Source: Sinimarinibacterium arenosum (GTDB lineage: Bacteria > Pseudomonadota > Gammaproteobacteria > Nevskiales > Nevskiaceae). Taken from it: a stretch of 64,000 nt of DNA. Of the stretch, positions 1 to 7,926 are shown in pieces (position 1 is the first letter of the stretch; each line of letters begins with the position of its first letter). The stretch lies in the NCBI RefSeq assembly GCF_005047655.1, contig NZ_SUKF01000003.1, forward strand, positions 372,001-436,000, in the 5' to 3' direction. The translations under genes and the position numbers were made by a program. The notes beneath the pieces were generated by a model. It had not been told where the DNA came from, searched no databases, and saw only the letters and a program-made list of their open reading frames with translations.

Positions 1-531
1 CACGGTGGAATGCTGCGCGATGTGGGGTGCACCCATGTCATCGTTGGCCACTCCGAGCGTCGTGCGCTCTACGGCGAGACCAGCAACATCGTCGCTGCCA
101 AGTTTCGTACGGCGCAGCTGTGCGGACTCGTGCCGGTGCTGTGCGTCGGTGAAACCCTAGAGCAACGCGAAGCGAATCAGACCGAGGCCGTGCTGATGGA
201 GCAGCTCAACGCGGTCGTCAGCTTGTGCGGGATTGCGGCATTCAAGACCGCGATCATCGCCTATGAGCCTGTCTGGGCCATCGGAACCGGGCGGACGGCG
301 ACGCCGCAGCAGGCGCAGGATGCCCACGAGTTCCTGCGTGCGCAGTTGGCAGCAAGCGATGCTAAAATTGCGAGTTCAGTGCGGATTTTGTATGGCGGCA
401 GCGTCAAGGCGGACAATGCCGAGACGTTGTTTAAATGTGCGGATGTCGATGGCGGCCTGATTGGCGGTGCGTCGCTCAAATCCGCGGAATTCATGGCTAT
501 TTGCGCAGCTGCGCAGATGCGGGAGAAGTGA
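1..531 (+). CDS. tpiA: Triosephosphate isomerase, C-terminal part (cut by window start)
   Basis: Interconverts dihydroxyacetone phosphate and glyceraldehyde 3-phosphate in glycolysis and gluconeogenesis; cytosolic TIM barrel. Only the last 176 residues are inside the window, against about 250 for the whole family, so roughly the first 75 residues lie upstream. The active-site histidine motif VGHSERR sits near residue 15 of the fragment, the catalytic glutamate is in [11 protein letters not shown] near residue 89, and the phosphate-binding loop YGGSV is near the end. The first in-frame ATG at 10 is internal and not the start. secG begins 7 bases after the stop, the tpiA-secG order seen in many proteobacteria. 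Confidence 0.97.
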   Translation, partial: HGGMLRDVGCTHVIVGHSERRALYGETSNIVAAKFRTAQLCGLVPVLCVGETLEQREANQTEAVLMEQLNAVVSLCGIAAFKTAIIAYEPVWAIGTGRTATPQQAQDAHEFLRAQLAASDAKIASSVRILYGGSVKADNAETLFKCADVDGGLIGGASLKSAEFMAICAAAQMREK

Positions 532-538
532 GTCTCGT

Positions 539-904
539 ATGTACACGATTCTGGTGATTGTGCAGGTGCTGGTTGCCCTTGCATTGGTGGGGCTGATTCT
601 GATTCAGCATGGCAAGGGCGCGGACGCAGGTGCCGCGTTCGGTAGCGGCGCCTCGGGGACAGTCTTTGGTGCGCGCGGGTCGGCGAATTTTCTGTCGCGG
701 ACTACCGGTTGGCTGGCAACGATTTTTTTTGCTGTCAGCCTCGCTCTGGCCTATCTGGTCCATGGTGAAAAAGAAGGCACTTCGGTGTTGGATACGGTGC
801 CGGCAGCGGCCGAATTGCCGGCGCAAGCGGGTGACGCTTCGAGCGTTCCGGTCGAAATTCCGGCCGAGTCGGCGCCTGATCAGGCGCCAGTTGTTCCGGA
901 GTAG
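539..904 (+). CDS. secG: Protein translocase subunit SecG
   Basis: Small inner-membrane subunit of the SecYEG translocon, which helps SecA-driven protein export. The 121-residue product has an N-terminal hydrophobic helix (about 2-22), the family-typical Gly-rich cytoplasmic loop with QHGKGADAGAAFG and FLSRTT, and a second hydrophobic helix (about 57-75). An Ala/Pro/Glu-rich tail follows, longer than needed for the fold and variable in the family. I chose the ATG at 539 because the reading frame upstream of it overlaps tpiA and the protein begins MYTILVIVQV like other SecG. It is followed by tRNA-Leu, as in E. coli. Confidence 0.96.
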   Translation: MYTILVIVQVLVALALVGLILIQHGKGADAGAAFGSGASGTVFGARGSANFLSRTTGWLATIFFAVSLALAYLVHGEKEGTSVLDTVPAAAELPAQAGDASSVPVEIPAESAPDQAPVVPE

Positions 905-932
905 AGACAAATTGATTTGCGGGCGCTAGAAT
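904..932 (+). promoter_or_regulatory. Probable sigma-70 promoter of tRNA-Leu
   Basis: A -35 like GAGACA at 904-909 and a -10 TAGAAT at 927-932 are separated by 17 bases. A GC-rich stretch (CGCGCCCC) follows the -10, the discriminator type usual at stringently controlled stable-RNA promoters. The tRNA begins 15 bases after the -10. The -35 overlaps the last base of the secG stop codon. Confidence 0.55.
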
Positions 933-947
933 CGCGCCCCTTCCGAT

Positions 948-1032
948 GCCCACGTGGTGGAATTGGTAGACACGCTACCTTGAGGTGGTAGTGGCGAAAG
1001 TCGTGGGAGTTCGAGTCTCTCCGTGGGCACCA
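948..1032 (+). tRNA. tRNA-Leu (anticodon GAG)
   Basis: An 85-base class II tRNA. The acceptor arm GCCCACG (948-954) pairs with CGTGGGC (1022-1028), followed by A73 and an encoded CCA (1030-1032). The anticodon stem CTACC/GGTAG encloses the loop TTGAGGT, so the anticodon is GAG, reading CUC and CUU. A long variable arm of leucine type is present, and the T-loop is GTTCGAGTC. Its place between secG and the initiator tRNA matches leuU of E. coli. Confidence 0.97.
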
Positions 1033-1098
1033 ATGTTTGTCGCAGCGCTCGAGCGCGAAAATGTTGGTCGGAAGGTGTGGAAATAGACAGAATTTGTA

Positions 1099-1127
1099 TT
1101 GCCTATTAGAGGGTTGGCAGCTATACT
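1099..1127 (+). promoter_or_regulatory. Probable sigma-70 promoter of the initiator tRNA / rimP operon
   Basis: TTGCCT at 1099-1104 and TATACT at 1122-1127 with an ideal 17-base spacer. The predicted transcript would start about 8 bases before the tRNA. By analogy with metY of E. coli, this promoter probably also feeds rimP-nusA-infB past the terminator at 1234-1258. Confidence 0.7.
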
Positions 1128-1141
1128 TTCGGTCTGTCTGG

Positions 1142-1218
1142 TGCGGGGTGGAGCAGTCTGGCAGCTCGTCGGGCTCATAACCCGAAGGTCGCAGGTTCAA
1201 ATCCTGCCCCCGCTACCA
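1142..1218 (+). tRNA. Initiator tRNA-fMet (anticodon CAT)
   Basis: A 77-base tRNA with all initiator marks: three consecutive G-C pairs in the anticodon stem (GGG before and CCC after the loop), anticodon CAT, an A11-T24 pair in the D stem, and no normal pair at 1-72. CCA is encoded (1216-1218). The odd point is that the 1-72 mismatch is T1-T72, whereas E. coli has C1-A72. It lies just before rimP-nusA-infB, the metY position. Confidence 0.97.
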
Positions 1219-1233
1219 ATTAGTTTGGCTTCC

Positions 1234-1258
1234 AAAGGGCCCCTTGTGGGCCCTTTTT
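1234..1258 (+). terminator. Intrinsic terminator/attenuator after the initiator tRNA
   Basis: Nine-base-pair stem AAAGGGCCC/GGGCCCTTT with a 5-base loop, ending in five Ts. It would end most tRNA transcripts and let a fraction read into rimP-nusA-infB. NusA is a transcription factor encoded just downstream, so feedback through this hairpin is possible. Confidence 0.85.
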
Positions 1259-1296
1259 GTTGGCGATAGTGTCGCAACGGCAGGTGTAGATTCGGA

Positions 1297-1761
1297 ATGA
1301 CGGTACTGAAGGATCGATTGCAGGGCATGCTTGAACCCTTGGTGGAATCACTGGGTTACGAGCTGCTGTTGCTCGAATTCAGTCCGAGTTCCAAGAGTGG
1401 CCTGTTGCGTCTGTTCATTGATGCTCCGGCCGGCATTTCGCTCGAGGATTGCGAGCGAGTCAGCCGCGAAGTTTCGGGTCTGCTGGACGTGGAGGACCCG
1501 ATCAGTACGGCATACCGGCTGGAAGTATCGTCTCCGGGCTTCGATCGCCCGCTGGCGAAGCCGGCGCACTTTGAACGTTTCATTAATGAGCAGGCCCGTG
1601 TGCAACTGGTTGCGCCGCTGAATGGCCGTCGCCGTTTCGTGGGTTGGATTCGTGAAGTTGGAGGCGATGCCGTGACGCTGGAAACGGCGGACGGCATGGT
1701 CGAGATTCCGTTCGTGGAGATCGATCGTGCCCGGTTGGTTCCGGAATTTGATCGGGAGTAA
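1297..1761 (+). CDS. rimP: Ribosome maturation factor RimP
   Basis: Needed for 30S subunit maturation; cytosolic. The 154-residue product has the two-domain RimP layout: an N-terminal alpha/beta domain (about 1-82) with the typical LFIDAPAGISLEDCERVSREVS and EVSSPGFDRPL segments, and a C-terminal SH3-like barrel (about 88-154). Length is normal (E. coli about 150). It is the first protein gene of the rimP-nusA-infB-rbfA-truB run and is separated from nusA by 6 bases, so the two are surely co-transcribed. Confidence 0.96.
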   Translation: MTVLKDRLQGMLEPLVESLGYELLLLEFSPSSKSGLLRLFIDAPAGISLEDCERVSREVSGLLDVEDPISTAYRLEVSSPGFDRPLAKPAHFERFINEQARVQLVAPLNGRRRFVGWIREVGGDAVTLETADGMVEIPFVEIDRARLVPEFDRE

Positions 1762-1767
1762 GAGGCC

Positions 1768-3258
1768 GTGAATAAAAACATCCTGTTGATGGTCGACGTC
1801 GTCTCCAACGAGAAAGGTGTCGAGCAGGAACTGATTTTTGAGGCGCTTGAAGCGGCTCTGGCGTCCGCTGCCAAAGAACAATACGGCGACGAGGCAGACC
1901 TTCGCGTTGCGATCGACCGCGAAACCGGAGATTACGAAACTTTTCGCCGGTGGACCGTCCTTGAGGACGATAGCGAGGATTTCGAATATCCGGAACGGCA
2001 AATCAAGCTGTCGTATGCGCTGAAGGAAATGCCTGATGCGAAGCCCGGGGACGTCATCGAACGCCCGGTCGCTTCGGTCGATTTCGGGCGCATTGGTGCG
2101 CAGAAGGCCAAGCAGGTCATCGTTCAGAAGGTCCGTGAGGCCGAGCGCGCCCAGGTTGTCGCTGCTTATCGCGACCGGGTTGGTGAACTGATCACCGGCC
2201 AGATCAAGCGCATCGAGCGTGGCAATGTCATTGTTGATTTGGGCGGGAATGCGGAGGCGATCGTGTTGCGCGATCAGCTGATTCCGCGTGAACCAGTGCG
2301 GCCGAATGATCGCATTCGCGGCTATCTGTATGAAGTGAGTCCGCAGGTGCGTGGACCGCAGCTGTTTCTTTCGCGCACGTCACCGCAGTTCCTGATGGAA
2401 CTGTTCGCACTGGAAGTTCCGGAAATCGCCCAGGGGCTGATCGAGCTGAAGGGCGCGGCGCGTGATCCCGGCTTGCGCGCGAAGATTGCCGTGCAGGCAA
2501 AGGACAAGCGGATCGATCCGGTCGGTGCCTGCGTCGGCATGCGCGGATCGCGCGTGCAGAGCGTGTCCAATGAACTCGCCGGTGAGCGTGTTGATATCGT
2601 GCCGTGGGATGAGAACATCGCACAGTTTGTGATCAATGCGATGGCGCCGGCTGAGGTTGAAACGATCATCGTAGACGAGGAATCGCATTCGATGACGATC
2701 GGTGTTGCGGAGGAAAAGCTTGCCCAGGCCATTGGTCGTGGCGGTCAGAACGTGCGCCTTGCGTCCGAGCTGACGGGCTGGACACTCAACGTGATGACCA
2801 CGGCTGATGCGGAAAGCAAGAAAGAAGAAGAAAACGAGTCAGTGCTCCGCGTGTTCATGGAGCATCTGGACGTCGATGCCGAAGTCGCCAGCGTTCTCGT
2901 TCAGGAAGGCTTCGCTTCGCTTGAGGAGATCGCCTACGTTCCCGCTGAGGAATTGATGGAGATCGAGGAATTTGACGAGGGTATTGTCGAAGAACTCCGC
3001 AATCGGGCGCGCGATGTGTTGCTGACCAAGGCGATTGCCAAGGCCGAGCAGAGAGCGCATGCGCAGCCGGCTGAAGATCTCTTGTCTTTGGAAGGGATGG
3101 ACGACGATACAGCCTATCTGCTGGCTGAGGCCGGGATCAGCACCTGCGAGGGACTGGCTGATCTGGCGACCGACGAATTGCTTGAGCTGCTGCCCCAGTT
3201 TTCCGAAGAGCGGGCCTCGACTCTGATTATGATGGCGCGCGCCAAGGCGTACGCGTAA
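1768..3258 (+). CDS. nusA: Transcription termination/antitermination factor NusA
   Basis: Binds RNA polymerase and nascent RNA and modulates pausing, Rho-independent termination and rRNA antitermination. The 496 residues match the E. coli length. An N-terminal RNAP-binding domain (about 1-130) is followed by an S1 domain (about 135-200, ITGQIKRIERGNVIVDL), two KH domains (about 205-345, with GRGGQNVRLA), and two acidic helix-hairpin-helix repeats at the C-terminus (about 365-490), the latter typical of gammaproteobacteria. The start is GTG at 1768 (MNKNILLMVDVV); an ATG 21 bases later is less likely because it removes conserved N-terminal residues. Confidence 0.97.
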   Translation: MNKNILLMVDVVSNEKGVEQELIFEALEAALASAAKEQYGDEADLRVAIDRETGDYETFRRWTVLEDDSEDFEYPERQIKLSYALKEMPDAKPGDVIERPVASVDFGRIGAQKAKQVIVQKVREAERAQVVAAYRDRVGELITGQIKRIERGNVIVDLGGNAEAIVLRDQLIPREPVRPNDRIRGYLYEVSPQVRGPQLFLSRTSPQFLMELFALEVPEIAQGLIELKGAARDPGLRAKIAVQAKDKRIDPVGACVGMRGSRVQSVSNELAGERVDIVPWDENIAQFVINAMAPAEVETIIVDEESHSMTIGVAEEKLAQAIGRGGQNVRLASELTGWTLNVMTTADAESKKEEENESVLRVFMEHLDVDAEVASVLVQEGFASLEEIAYVPAEELMEIEEFDEGIVEELRNRARDVLLTKAIAKAEQRAHAQPAEDLLSLEGMDDDTAYLLAEAGISTCEGLADLATDELLELLPQFSEERASTLIMMARAKAYA

Positions 3259-3294
3259 GCGAACGGGTGGCTTTGTCTGCCCGGGGAAGGATGA

Positions 3295-5943
3295 ATGTCT
3301 ACAGTTACCGTACAGGATTTCGCGAAAGAACTCGGGCGCCCGATCGATGAACTGTTGACGCAGTTCAAAGAGGCGGGTGTGACCGTGTCCGGCGCGTCGG
3401 CGCCGATCAGCGGCGAGGATAAGGTTGCTCTGCTCAACTATCTGCAGCTGAAAACTGGTGGCGCAGCGCCCGCGAGCGGTGAGCCGAAGCGAATCACGCT
3501 GAAGCGGCGTGAGACGACCGAGCTCAAGCTCGGTGGTGCGCGGGGCGCGCCGTCCAAGACGGTGAGCATCGAAGTCCGCAAAAAGCGGACCTACGTCAAG
3601 CGAGACGAAATGCCGGAGCTCGACGCTGAAGCACAGCGTCTGGCAGAGGAAGCTGCAATCCAGGCCGAGGCCGAACGGGCGGCCGCGGCGCGGCTGGCTG
3701 CGGAGGCGGAAGCACTGCGGCAACAGCAGGAAGCCGAACGCAAGCAGCGCGATGAGGAAGAGCAACGCAAGCGTGACGAGGCTGCAGCGGCCGAGCGCCA
3801 GGCCAAGGATGAGCACGCGCGCCTGCTGCAGGAAGATCCCCTTTACCGCGCCAAGTGGGAGGCGGAGCAGTCGCGCAGCCGCGCTGCTGAGAACATTCGT
3901 CGAGCGGCCGAAGCCGCTCGAATTGCGGCAACGCAGCCGGCGCCGGTAATCGCGGCGCCAGCGCCCGTGCCGTCCGCAAAGAAGGCGGGGGGCGGTGGAA
4001 ATGCGGCCCCGGCTGGGCGTGCAGCGCCAGGCGGTGGTCGTCAGCGCACCGAGCTGCATCTGGCTGATGGCAAGAAAGGCGCTCGCCGCGAGAAGAAGTC
4101 AAAGAAACCGTCAGGTCGTGTGCGGTTTGATAACGTTCATGTCTTCGAGAAACCGGTCGCCCCGGTCGTGCGCGAAGTCGAGGTGCCGGAAGCCATTACC
4201 GTTGGTGAATTGGCCAACCGCATGGCTGTCAAGGCTACTGAATTGATCAAGGTGATGATGAAGAATGGCCTGATGGCCACCATCAATCAGACCTTGGATC
4301 AGGACACCGCGCTGCTGATGGTCGAGGAAATGGGCCATAAGGCGCGCTCGGTCAAAGCCTCGGATTTCGAGGACAGCCTGGAGCAGGCGGTTACCGGCGG
4401 CGATCAGCAGGACATCGAGAAAGAACCGCGGCCGGCGGTCGTCACGATCATGGGGCATGTCGACCACGGCAAGACCTCATTGCTGGACTACATTCGCAAG
4501 ACCAAGGTCGCCTCTGGCGAGGCTGGCGGCATTACCCAGCACATTGGCGCCTACCACGTCGAGACGGACAAGGGGATCATCACCTTCCTGGATACCCCGG
4601 GTCACGCCGCGTTTACACGAATGCGTGCACGTGGTGCGCAGGTGACCGATATCGTGGTGCTGGTTGTGGCGTCCGACGACGGCGTGATGCCGCAGACCCG
4701 TGAGGCGATTCAGCATGCGCGGGCGGCGGGTGCGCCGATCGTTGTTGCCGTGACCAAGATCGACAAGCCGGATTCGGACATTGATCGGGTCAAGACCGAA
4801 TTGTCCAAGGAAAATGTCATTGCCGAAGAGTGGGGCGGTGACGTCCAGATCGTAGGCGTTTCTGCGGTGACTGGGCAGGGTGTGGATGCGCTGCTCGATG
4901 CACTCTTGGTTCAGGCGGAAATGCTGGAACTGACGGCGCCTGTCGAGTCGCTGGCGCGTGGCAACATCCTCGAGGCATCGATCGAAAAGGGTCGAGGACC
5001 TGTGGCGACGGTGCTGGTGCGCGCCGGGACCCTGAAGCAGGGCGATGTTGTGCTGTCTGGCCCGCATTTTGGCCGTGTACGCGCGATGTTCGATGAGACC
5101 GGCAAGCCAACCAAGGAAGCAGGGCCGTCGATTCCGGTGCAGATCTTGGGTCTGTCCGGCGCTCCGGATGCGGGCGATGACGTGGTGGTGGTTGCTGACG
5201 AACGCAGCGCGCGAGAGCTTGCAGAGCTGCGTGAGCAGAAACTGCGTGAACAGAAACTGGCCCAGTCGCATGCGTTGCGGATGGATCAGGTATTTGCCCG
5301 GATGGGCGAGGGTGACGTCAAGCAGCTGAACCTGATGATCAAATCGGATGTTCAGGGCTCTGCTGAAGCGATCTCCGATGCGTTGCGCAAGATTCCGAGC
5401 GAGGAAGTGCGGGTCAATGTGCTGACCTCCGGAATCGGTGGCATCAGCGAATCCGATGTCGATCTGGCTGCGGCATCCAAGGCCATCATCATCGGCTTCA
5501 ACGTTCGTGCCGACGCGGCAGCGCGCAAGCGGATTCAGGATACCGGCGTTGACGTGCGGTATTACTCGATCATCTACGACATCATTGATGATGTGAGCAG
5601 CGCCGTGTCCGGGTTGCTGGGTACAGAGACACGCGAGCAGATTGTCGGTATTGCGCAGGTTCGCGATGTATTCCGCAGCTCGACCTTGGGCAGCATTGCA
5701 GGATGTCTGGTGATCGAGGGCTCGGTGCAGAAGAGCCTGCCGATCCGCGTTCTGCGCAACAACACCGTCATTTACGAAGGCGTGCTGGAATCGTTGCGCC
5801 GCTTCAAGGACGACGTGCAGAAGGTCGAAGCAGGCACGGAGTGCGGCATCGGCGTCAAGGACTATAACGACGTCAAGGCGGGCGACCAGATTGAATGCTT
5901 CCAGCGCGTCGAGGTTCGGCGCACGGTTTCGGCTGCGGCCTAA
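3295..5943 (+). CDS. infB: Translation initiation factor IF-2
   Basis: GTPase that brings fMet-tRNA to the 30S subunit and promotes subunit joining. 882 residues. An N-terminal IF2_N domain (1-50) is followed by a long Glu/Arg/Ala-rich charged segment (about 105-210) predicted to be helical, a basic linker, and a second IF2_N domain (about 300-350). The G domain carries G1 GHVDHGKT at 387-394, DTPGH at 433-437 and TKID at 487-490. Domains II-IV, which include the fMet-binding C-terminal barrel, complete it. It lies 36 bases after nusA. Internal starts that give shorter IF2 forms are known in E. coli but I could not assign one here. Confidence 0.97.
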   Translation: MSTVTVQDFAKELGRPIDELLTQFKEAGVTVSGASAPISGEDKVALLNYLQLKTGGAAPASGEPKRITLKRRETTELKLGGARGAPSKTVSIEVRKKRTYVKRDEMPELDAEAQRLAEEAAIQAEAERAAAARLAAEAEALRQQQEAERKQRDEEEQRKRDEAAAAERQAKDEHARLLQEDPLYRAKWEAEQSRSRAAENIRRAAEAARIAATQPAPVIAAPAPVPSAKKAGGGGNAAPAGRAAPGGGRQRTELHLADGKKGARREKKSKKPSGRVRFDNVHVFEKPVAPVVREVEVPEAITVGELANRMAVKATELIKVMMKNGLMATINQTLDQDTALLMVEEMGHKARSVKASDFEDSLEQAVTGGDQQDIEKEPRPAVVTIMGHVDHGKTSLLDYIRKTKVASGEAGGITQHIGAYHVETDKGIITFLDTPGHAAFTRMRARGAQVTDIVVLVVASDDGVMPQTREAIQHARAAGAPIVVAVTKIDKPDSDIDRVKTELSKENVIAEEWGGDVQIVGVSAVTGQGVDALLDALLVQAEMLELTAPVESLARGNILEASIEKGRGPVATVLVRAGTLKQGDVVLSGPHFGRVRAMFDETGKPTKEAGPSIPVQILGLSGAPDAGDDVVVVADERSARELAELREQKLREQKLAQSHALRMDQVFARMGEGDVKQLNLMIKSDVQGSAEAISDALRKIPSEEVRVNVLTSGIGGISESDVDLAAASKAIIIGFNVRADAAARKRIQDTGVDVRYYSIIYDIIDDVSSAVSGLLGTETREQIVGIAQVRDVFRSSTLGSIAGCLVIEGSVQKSLPIRVLRNNTVIYEGVLESLRRFKDDVQKVEAGTECGIGVKDYNDVKAGDQIECFQRVEVRRTVSAAA

Positions 5944-5979
5944 AGCGCCACAGGGCGAGATCATTCTGCGCGAGATGGT

Positions 5980-6405
5980 GTGAAGGAATATTCCAGAAAG
6001 GTTCGTCTGAACACGCAGTTGCGGACTGAGCTCGCTGCACTCATTCGTACGCACTTGTCAGATCCGCGTGTGCTTGGGGTTACCGTCACCGAGGCGGATG
6101 TTTCGCCGGATATGCGGAGCGCAAAAATTTCGGTGAGCTTGCTCGGAGATGATGCACGTCTGGCGGAGGCGGTCATGGGGCTTAACCATGCTGCAGGGCG
6201 CCTGCGGCGTGCGCTGGGGGTAAACCTTCGCCTGCGTTACACGCCGATGCTGCGATTTGTGCCGGACGTGGCAATGCGTCAATCCGATCGCATGAATGTG
6301 CTGATCCGGGACGCCGTGCGGCGAGATGCCGAGCGTGCGGCAGAGAATGCAGGGACATCTGGGGATCGGGTTCCGTCGGAGCCGAGTCCGGACGACGCTG
6401 GCTAG
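5980..6405 (+). CDS. rbfA: Ribosome-binding factor A
   Basis: Cold-shock-linked 30S maturation factor that acts on helix 1 of 16S rRNA. 141 residues with a single KH-like domain; the family landmarks are the N-terminal EYSRKVRLNTQLRTELA, SDPRVLGVTVTEADVSPDMRSAKI and the C-terminal RLRYTPMLRFVPD. The GTG at 5980 is the only sensible start: the ATG a few bases before is out of frame and meets a stop. The last 20 or so residues are a Ser/Pro/Asp-rich variable tail. The gene ends 6 bases before truB. Confidence 0.95.
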   Translation: MKEYSRKVRLNTQLRTELAALIRTHLSDPRVLGVTVTEADVSPDMRSAKISVSLLGDDARLAEAVMGLNHAAGRLRRALGVNLRLRYTPMLRFVPDVAMRQSDRMNVLIRDAVRRDAERAAENAGTSGDRVPSEPSPDDAG

Positions 6406-6411
6406 CTGGGG

Positions 6412-7332
6412 ATGAGCAAGCCAAGGCGGCCGAGACGGCCGGTGAGCGGCATTTTGCTGCTCGACAAGCCGTTGGGTTTGAGCTCGAACCAGGCGTTGCA
6501 GCGGGTCAAGTTTCTGTATCAAGCCGACAAGGCTGGGCATACCGGCAGTCTGGACCCGCTGGCGACAGGAATGCTGCCGATCTGTCTGGGCGAGGCGACC
6601 AAGCTGTCCGGGGTGCTGCTCGATTCGGACAAGATCTACCGCGCGCGCGTGCGACTGGGCCAGCGTACCGATACCGGGGACGCTGAGGGTCAAGTCATCG
6701 CGTCAGCCGAAGTGTCTGCGGGATTGGCGGAAATTGAAGCGGTCCTGCCGCGCTTTCTTGGCGAGATTCTTCAGGTTCCGCCGATGTATTCCGCGTTGAA
6801 GCAGGGTGGAGAGCGGCTGTATGCGCTCGCGCGCCAGGGGATTGAGGTCGAACGTCAGGCGCGTCCGGTGACCATTCACGGATTGCGCATCGAGTCATTC
6901 GACACACCCGAATTCGATTTGTGGGTGCATTGCTCAAAAGGCACATATATCCGGACTTTGGCGGAAGATATCGCGACCGCGGTCGGGCAATGTGCATTTC
7001 TTGCGGGGCTGCGGCGTCTGTCGGTGGCGCCGTTTTCCAGCCAAGCGCCGGTTTCGCTCGAAACGCTTCAGCAGACGCTGGACTCGGGAGGGCTCGAGGC
7101 GATTGACCGTTTGCTGCTGACGCCCGCGGAAGGTGTCGCTCATTGGTCGCAACTGCGGGTCGATGCTGAGCAGGAGCGCAAGCTGGCTCATGGCCGGGCG
7201 GTCGAGCTGAGCGATCTGCCGCCGAATCAGGCCCGGTTTGCGGTGCTGAATCAGCAGGGGCAACTGCTCGGGCTGGCGGAATCTGACGGTCTGGGGCGTC
7301 TTTTACCGCGGCGCTGGTTGACTGCGGGGTGA
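6412..7332 (+). CDS. truB: tRNA pseudouridine(55) synthase TruB
   Basis: Makes the universal pseudouridine 55 in the T-loop of tRNAs and has a separate tRNA-folding role. 306 residues, the usual length. The catalytic aspartate is D48 in GSLDPLATG. The substrate-binding segment PPMYSALKQGG and CSKGTYIRTLAEDI are present, and a C-terminal PUA-like region (about 245-306) is visible. It is translationally close to rbfA and followed by rpsO, which has its own promoter. Confidence 0.97.
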   Translation: MSKPRRPRRPVSGILLLDKPLGLSSNQALQRVKFLYQADKAGHTGSLDPLATGMLPICLGEATKLSGVLLDSDKIYRARVRLGQRTDTGDAEGQVIASAEVSAGLAEIEAVLPRFLGEILQVPPMYSALKQGGERLYALARQGIEVERQARPVTIHGLRIESFDTPEFDLWVHCSKGTYIRTLAEDIATAVGQCAFLAGLRRLSVAPFSSQAPVSLETLQQTLDSGGLEAIDRLLLTPAEGVAHWSQLRVDAEQERKLAHGRAVELSDLPPNQARFAVLNQQGQLLGLAESDGLGRLLPRRWLTAG

Positions 7333-7337
7333 TGCCC

Positions 7338-7367
7338 TTGTGATGGTATGCCGAAGAACGCTAAAAT
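7338..7367 (+). promoter_or_regulatory. Probable rpsO promoter
   Basis: TTGTGA at 7338-7343 and TAAAAT at 7362-7367 with an 18-base spacer, just after the truB stop. The -10 lies within the perfect inverted repeat CGCTA-AAA-TAGCG (7360-7372). A GGAG-type ribosome site precedes the rpsO ATG about 40 bases downstream. Confidence 0.6.
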
Positions 7368-7417
7368 AGCGGACTTTGTAAAGATCGAAAAAATTTAGAG
7401 TTTCGGAGCAGGTAGGC

Positions 7418-7687
7418 ATGAGTTTGACAGTGGAACACAAAGCGGGCGTTGTCCAGAAATTCGCCCGGGCCAGTAACGATACGGGATCGCCGGAAGTGCA
7501 GGTTGCCCTGCTGACCGAGCGGATCAACACGTTGGCGCCGCATTTCGACAAGCACAAGAAGGACAATCATTCGCGCCGCGGCTTGCTGAAGATGGTCAAC
7601 CAGCGTCGTCAGATGCTGGACTATCTGAAGAGCCGGGATGAGGCGCGCTACGTCAAGCTCATTGCCGAGCTCGGCCTGCGCCGCTGA
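7418..7687 (+). CDS. rpsO: 30S ribosomal protein S15
   Basis: Binds 16S rRNA helices 20-22 early in platform assembly. 89 residues, the standard length, with the family signatures [20 protein letters not shown] and [25 protein letters not shown]. In E. coli S15 represses its own translation through an mRNA pseudoknot; I did not try to establish such a fold here. A terminator follows at 7724, and pnp lies downstream, the conserved rpsO-pnp order. Confidence 0.98.
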   Translation: MSLTVEHKAGVVQKFARASNDTGSPEVQVALLTERINTLAPHFDKHKKDNHSRRGLLKMVNQRRQMLDYLKSRDEARYVKLIAELGLRR

Positions 7688-7723
7688 TCCGCACGAGCTA
7701 AGCGCATTGCGCCTGCTGCCGGA

Positions 7724-7764
7724 AGACCCTCAGTGAGCCCCAGGGTATCACTGGGGTCTTTTGT
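7724..7764 (+). terminator. Intrinsic terminator between rpsO and pnp
   Basis: Stem arms AGACCC-CAGTGA (7724-7736, with one bulged T) and TCACTGGGGTCT (7748-7759), followed by TTTTGTTTT. A competing hairpin CCCCAG/CTGGGG (7738-7756) uses the same right arm. It would separate much of rpsO transcription from pnp. Confidence 0.8.
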
Positions 7765-7795
7765 TTTGTGCGGCGAAATTTCAGCATCGTCTCGT

Positions 7796-7812
7796 GACGC
7801 GCAGTCCGCGTC
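7796..7812 (+). promoter_or_regulatory. Hairpin in the pnp leader
   Basis: Perfect 6-base-pair inverted repeat GACGCG/CGCGTC with a 5-base loop, in the 160-base leader between the rpsO terminator and the pnp start. In E. coli the pnp leader forms an RNase III-cleaved stem used for PNPase self-repression; this position would allow a similar device, but a long double-stranded RNase III target is not evident from the sequence. Confidence 0.3.
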
Positions 7813-7926
7813 GGGCGGTGCTTATTCGCGTGTAGAACCCGTCGTTGAGCTGAAGTGCGCACGCGATTCCCATCGGAGCCGCGTCTTCGACGCTGCGCCA
7901 ATATACGAACAAGTGAGATAACAACC

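Noticed and set aside
1348-2001. 217-residue minus-strand frame across rimP/nusA
   Set aside because: Antisense to two recognised genes, with no family resemblance or ribosome site.
4477-6054. 525-residue minus-strand frame across infB
   Set aside because: Antisense shadow of IF-2; no ribosome site and shadow-type composition.
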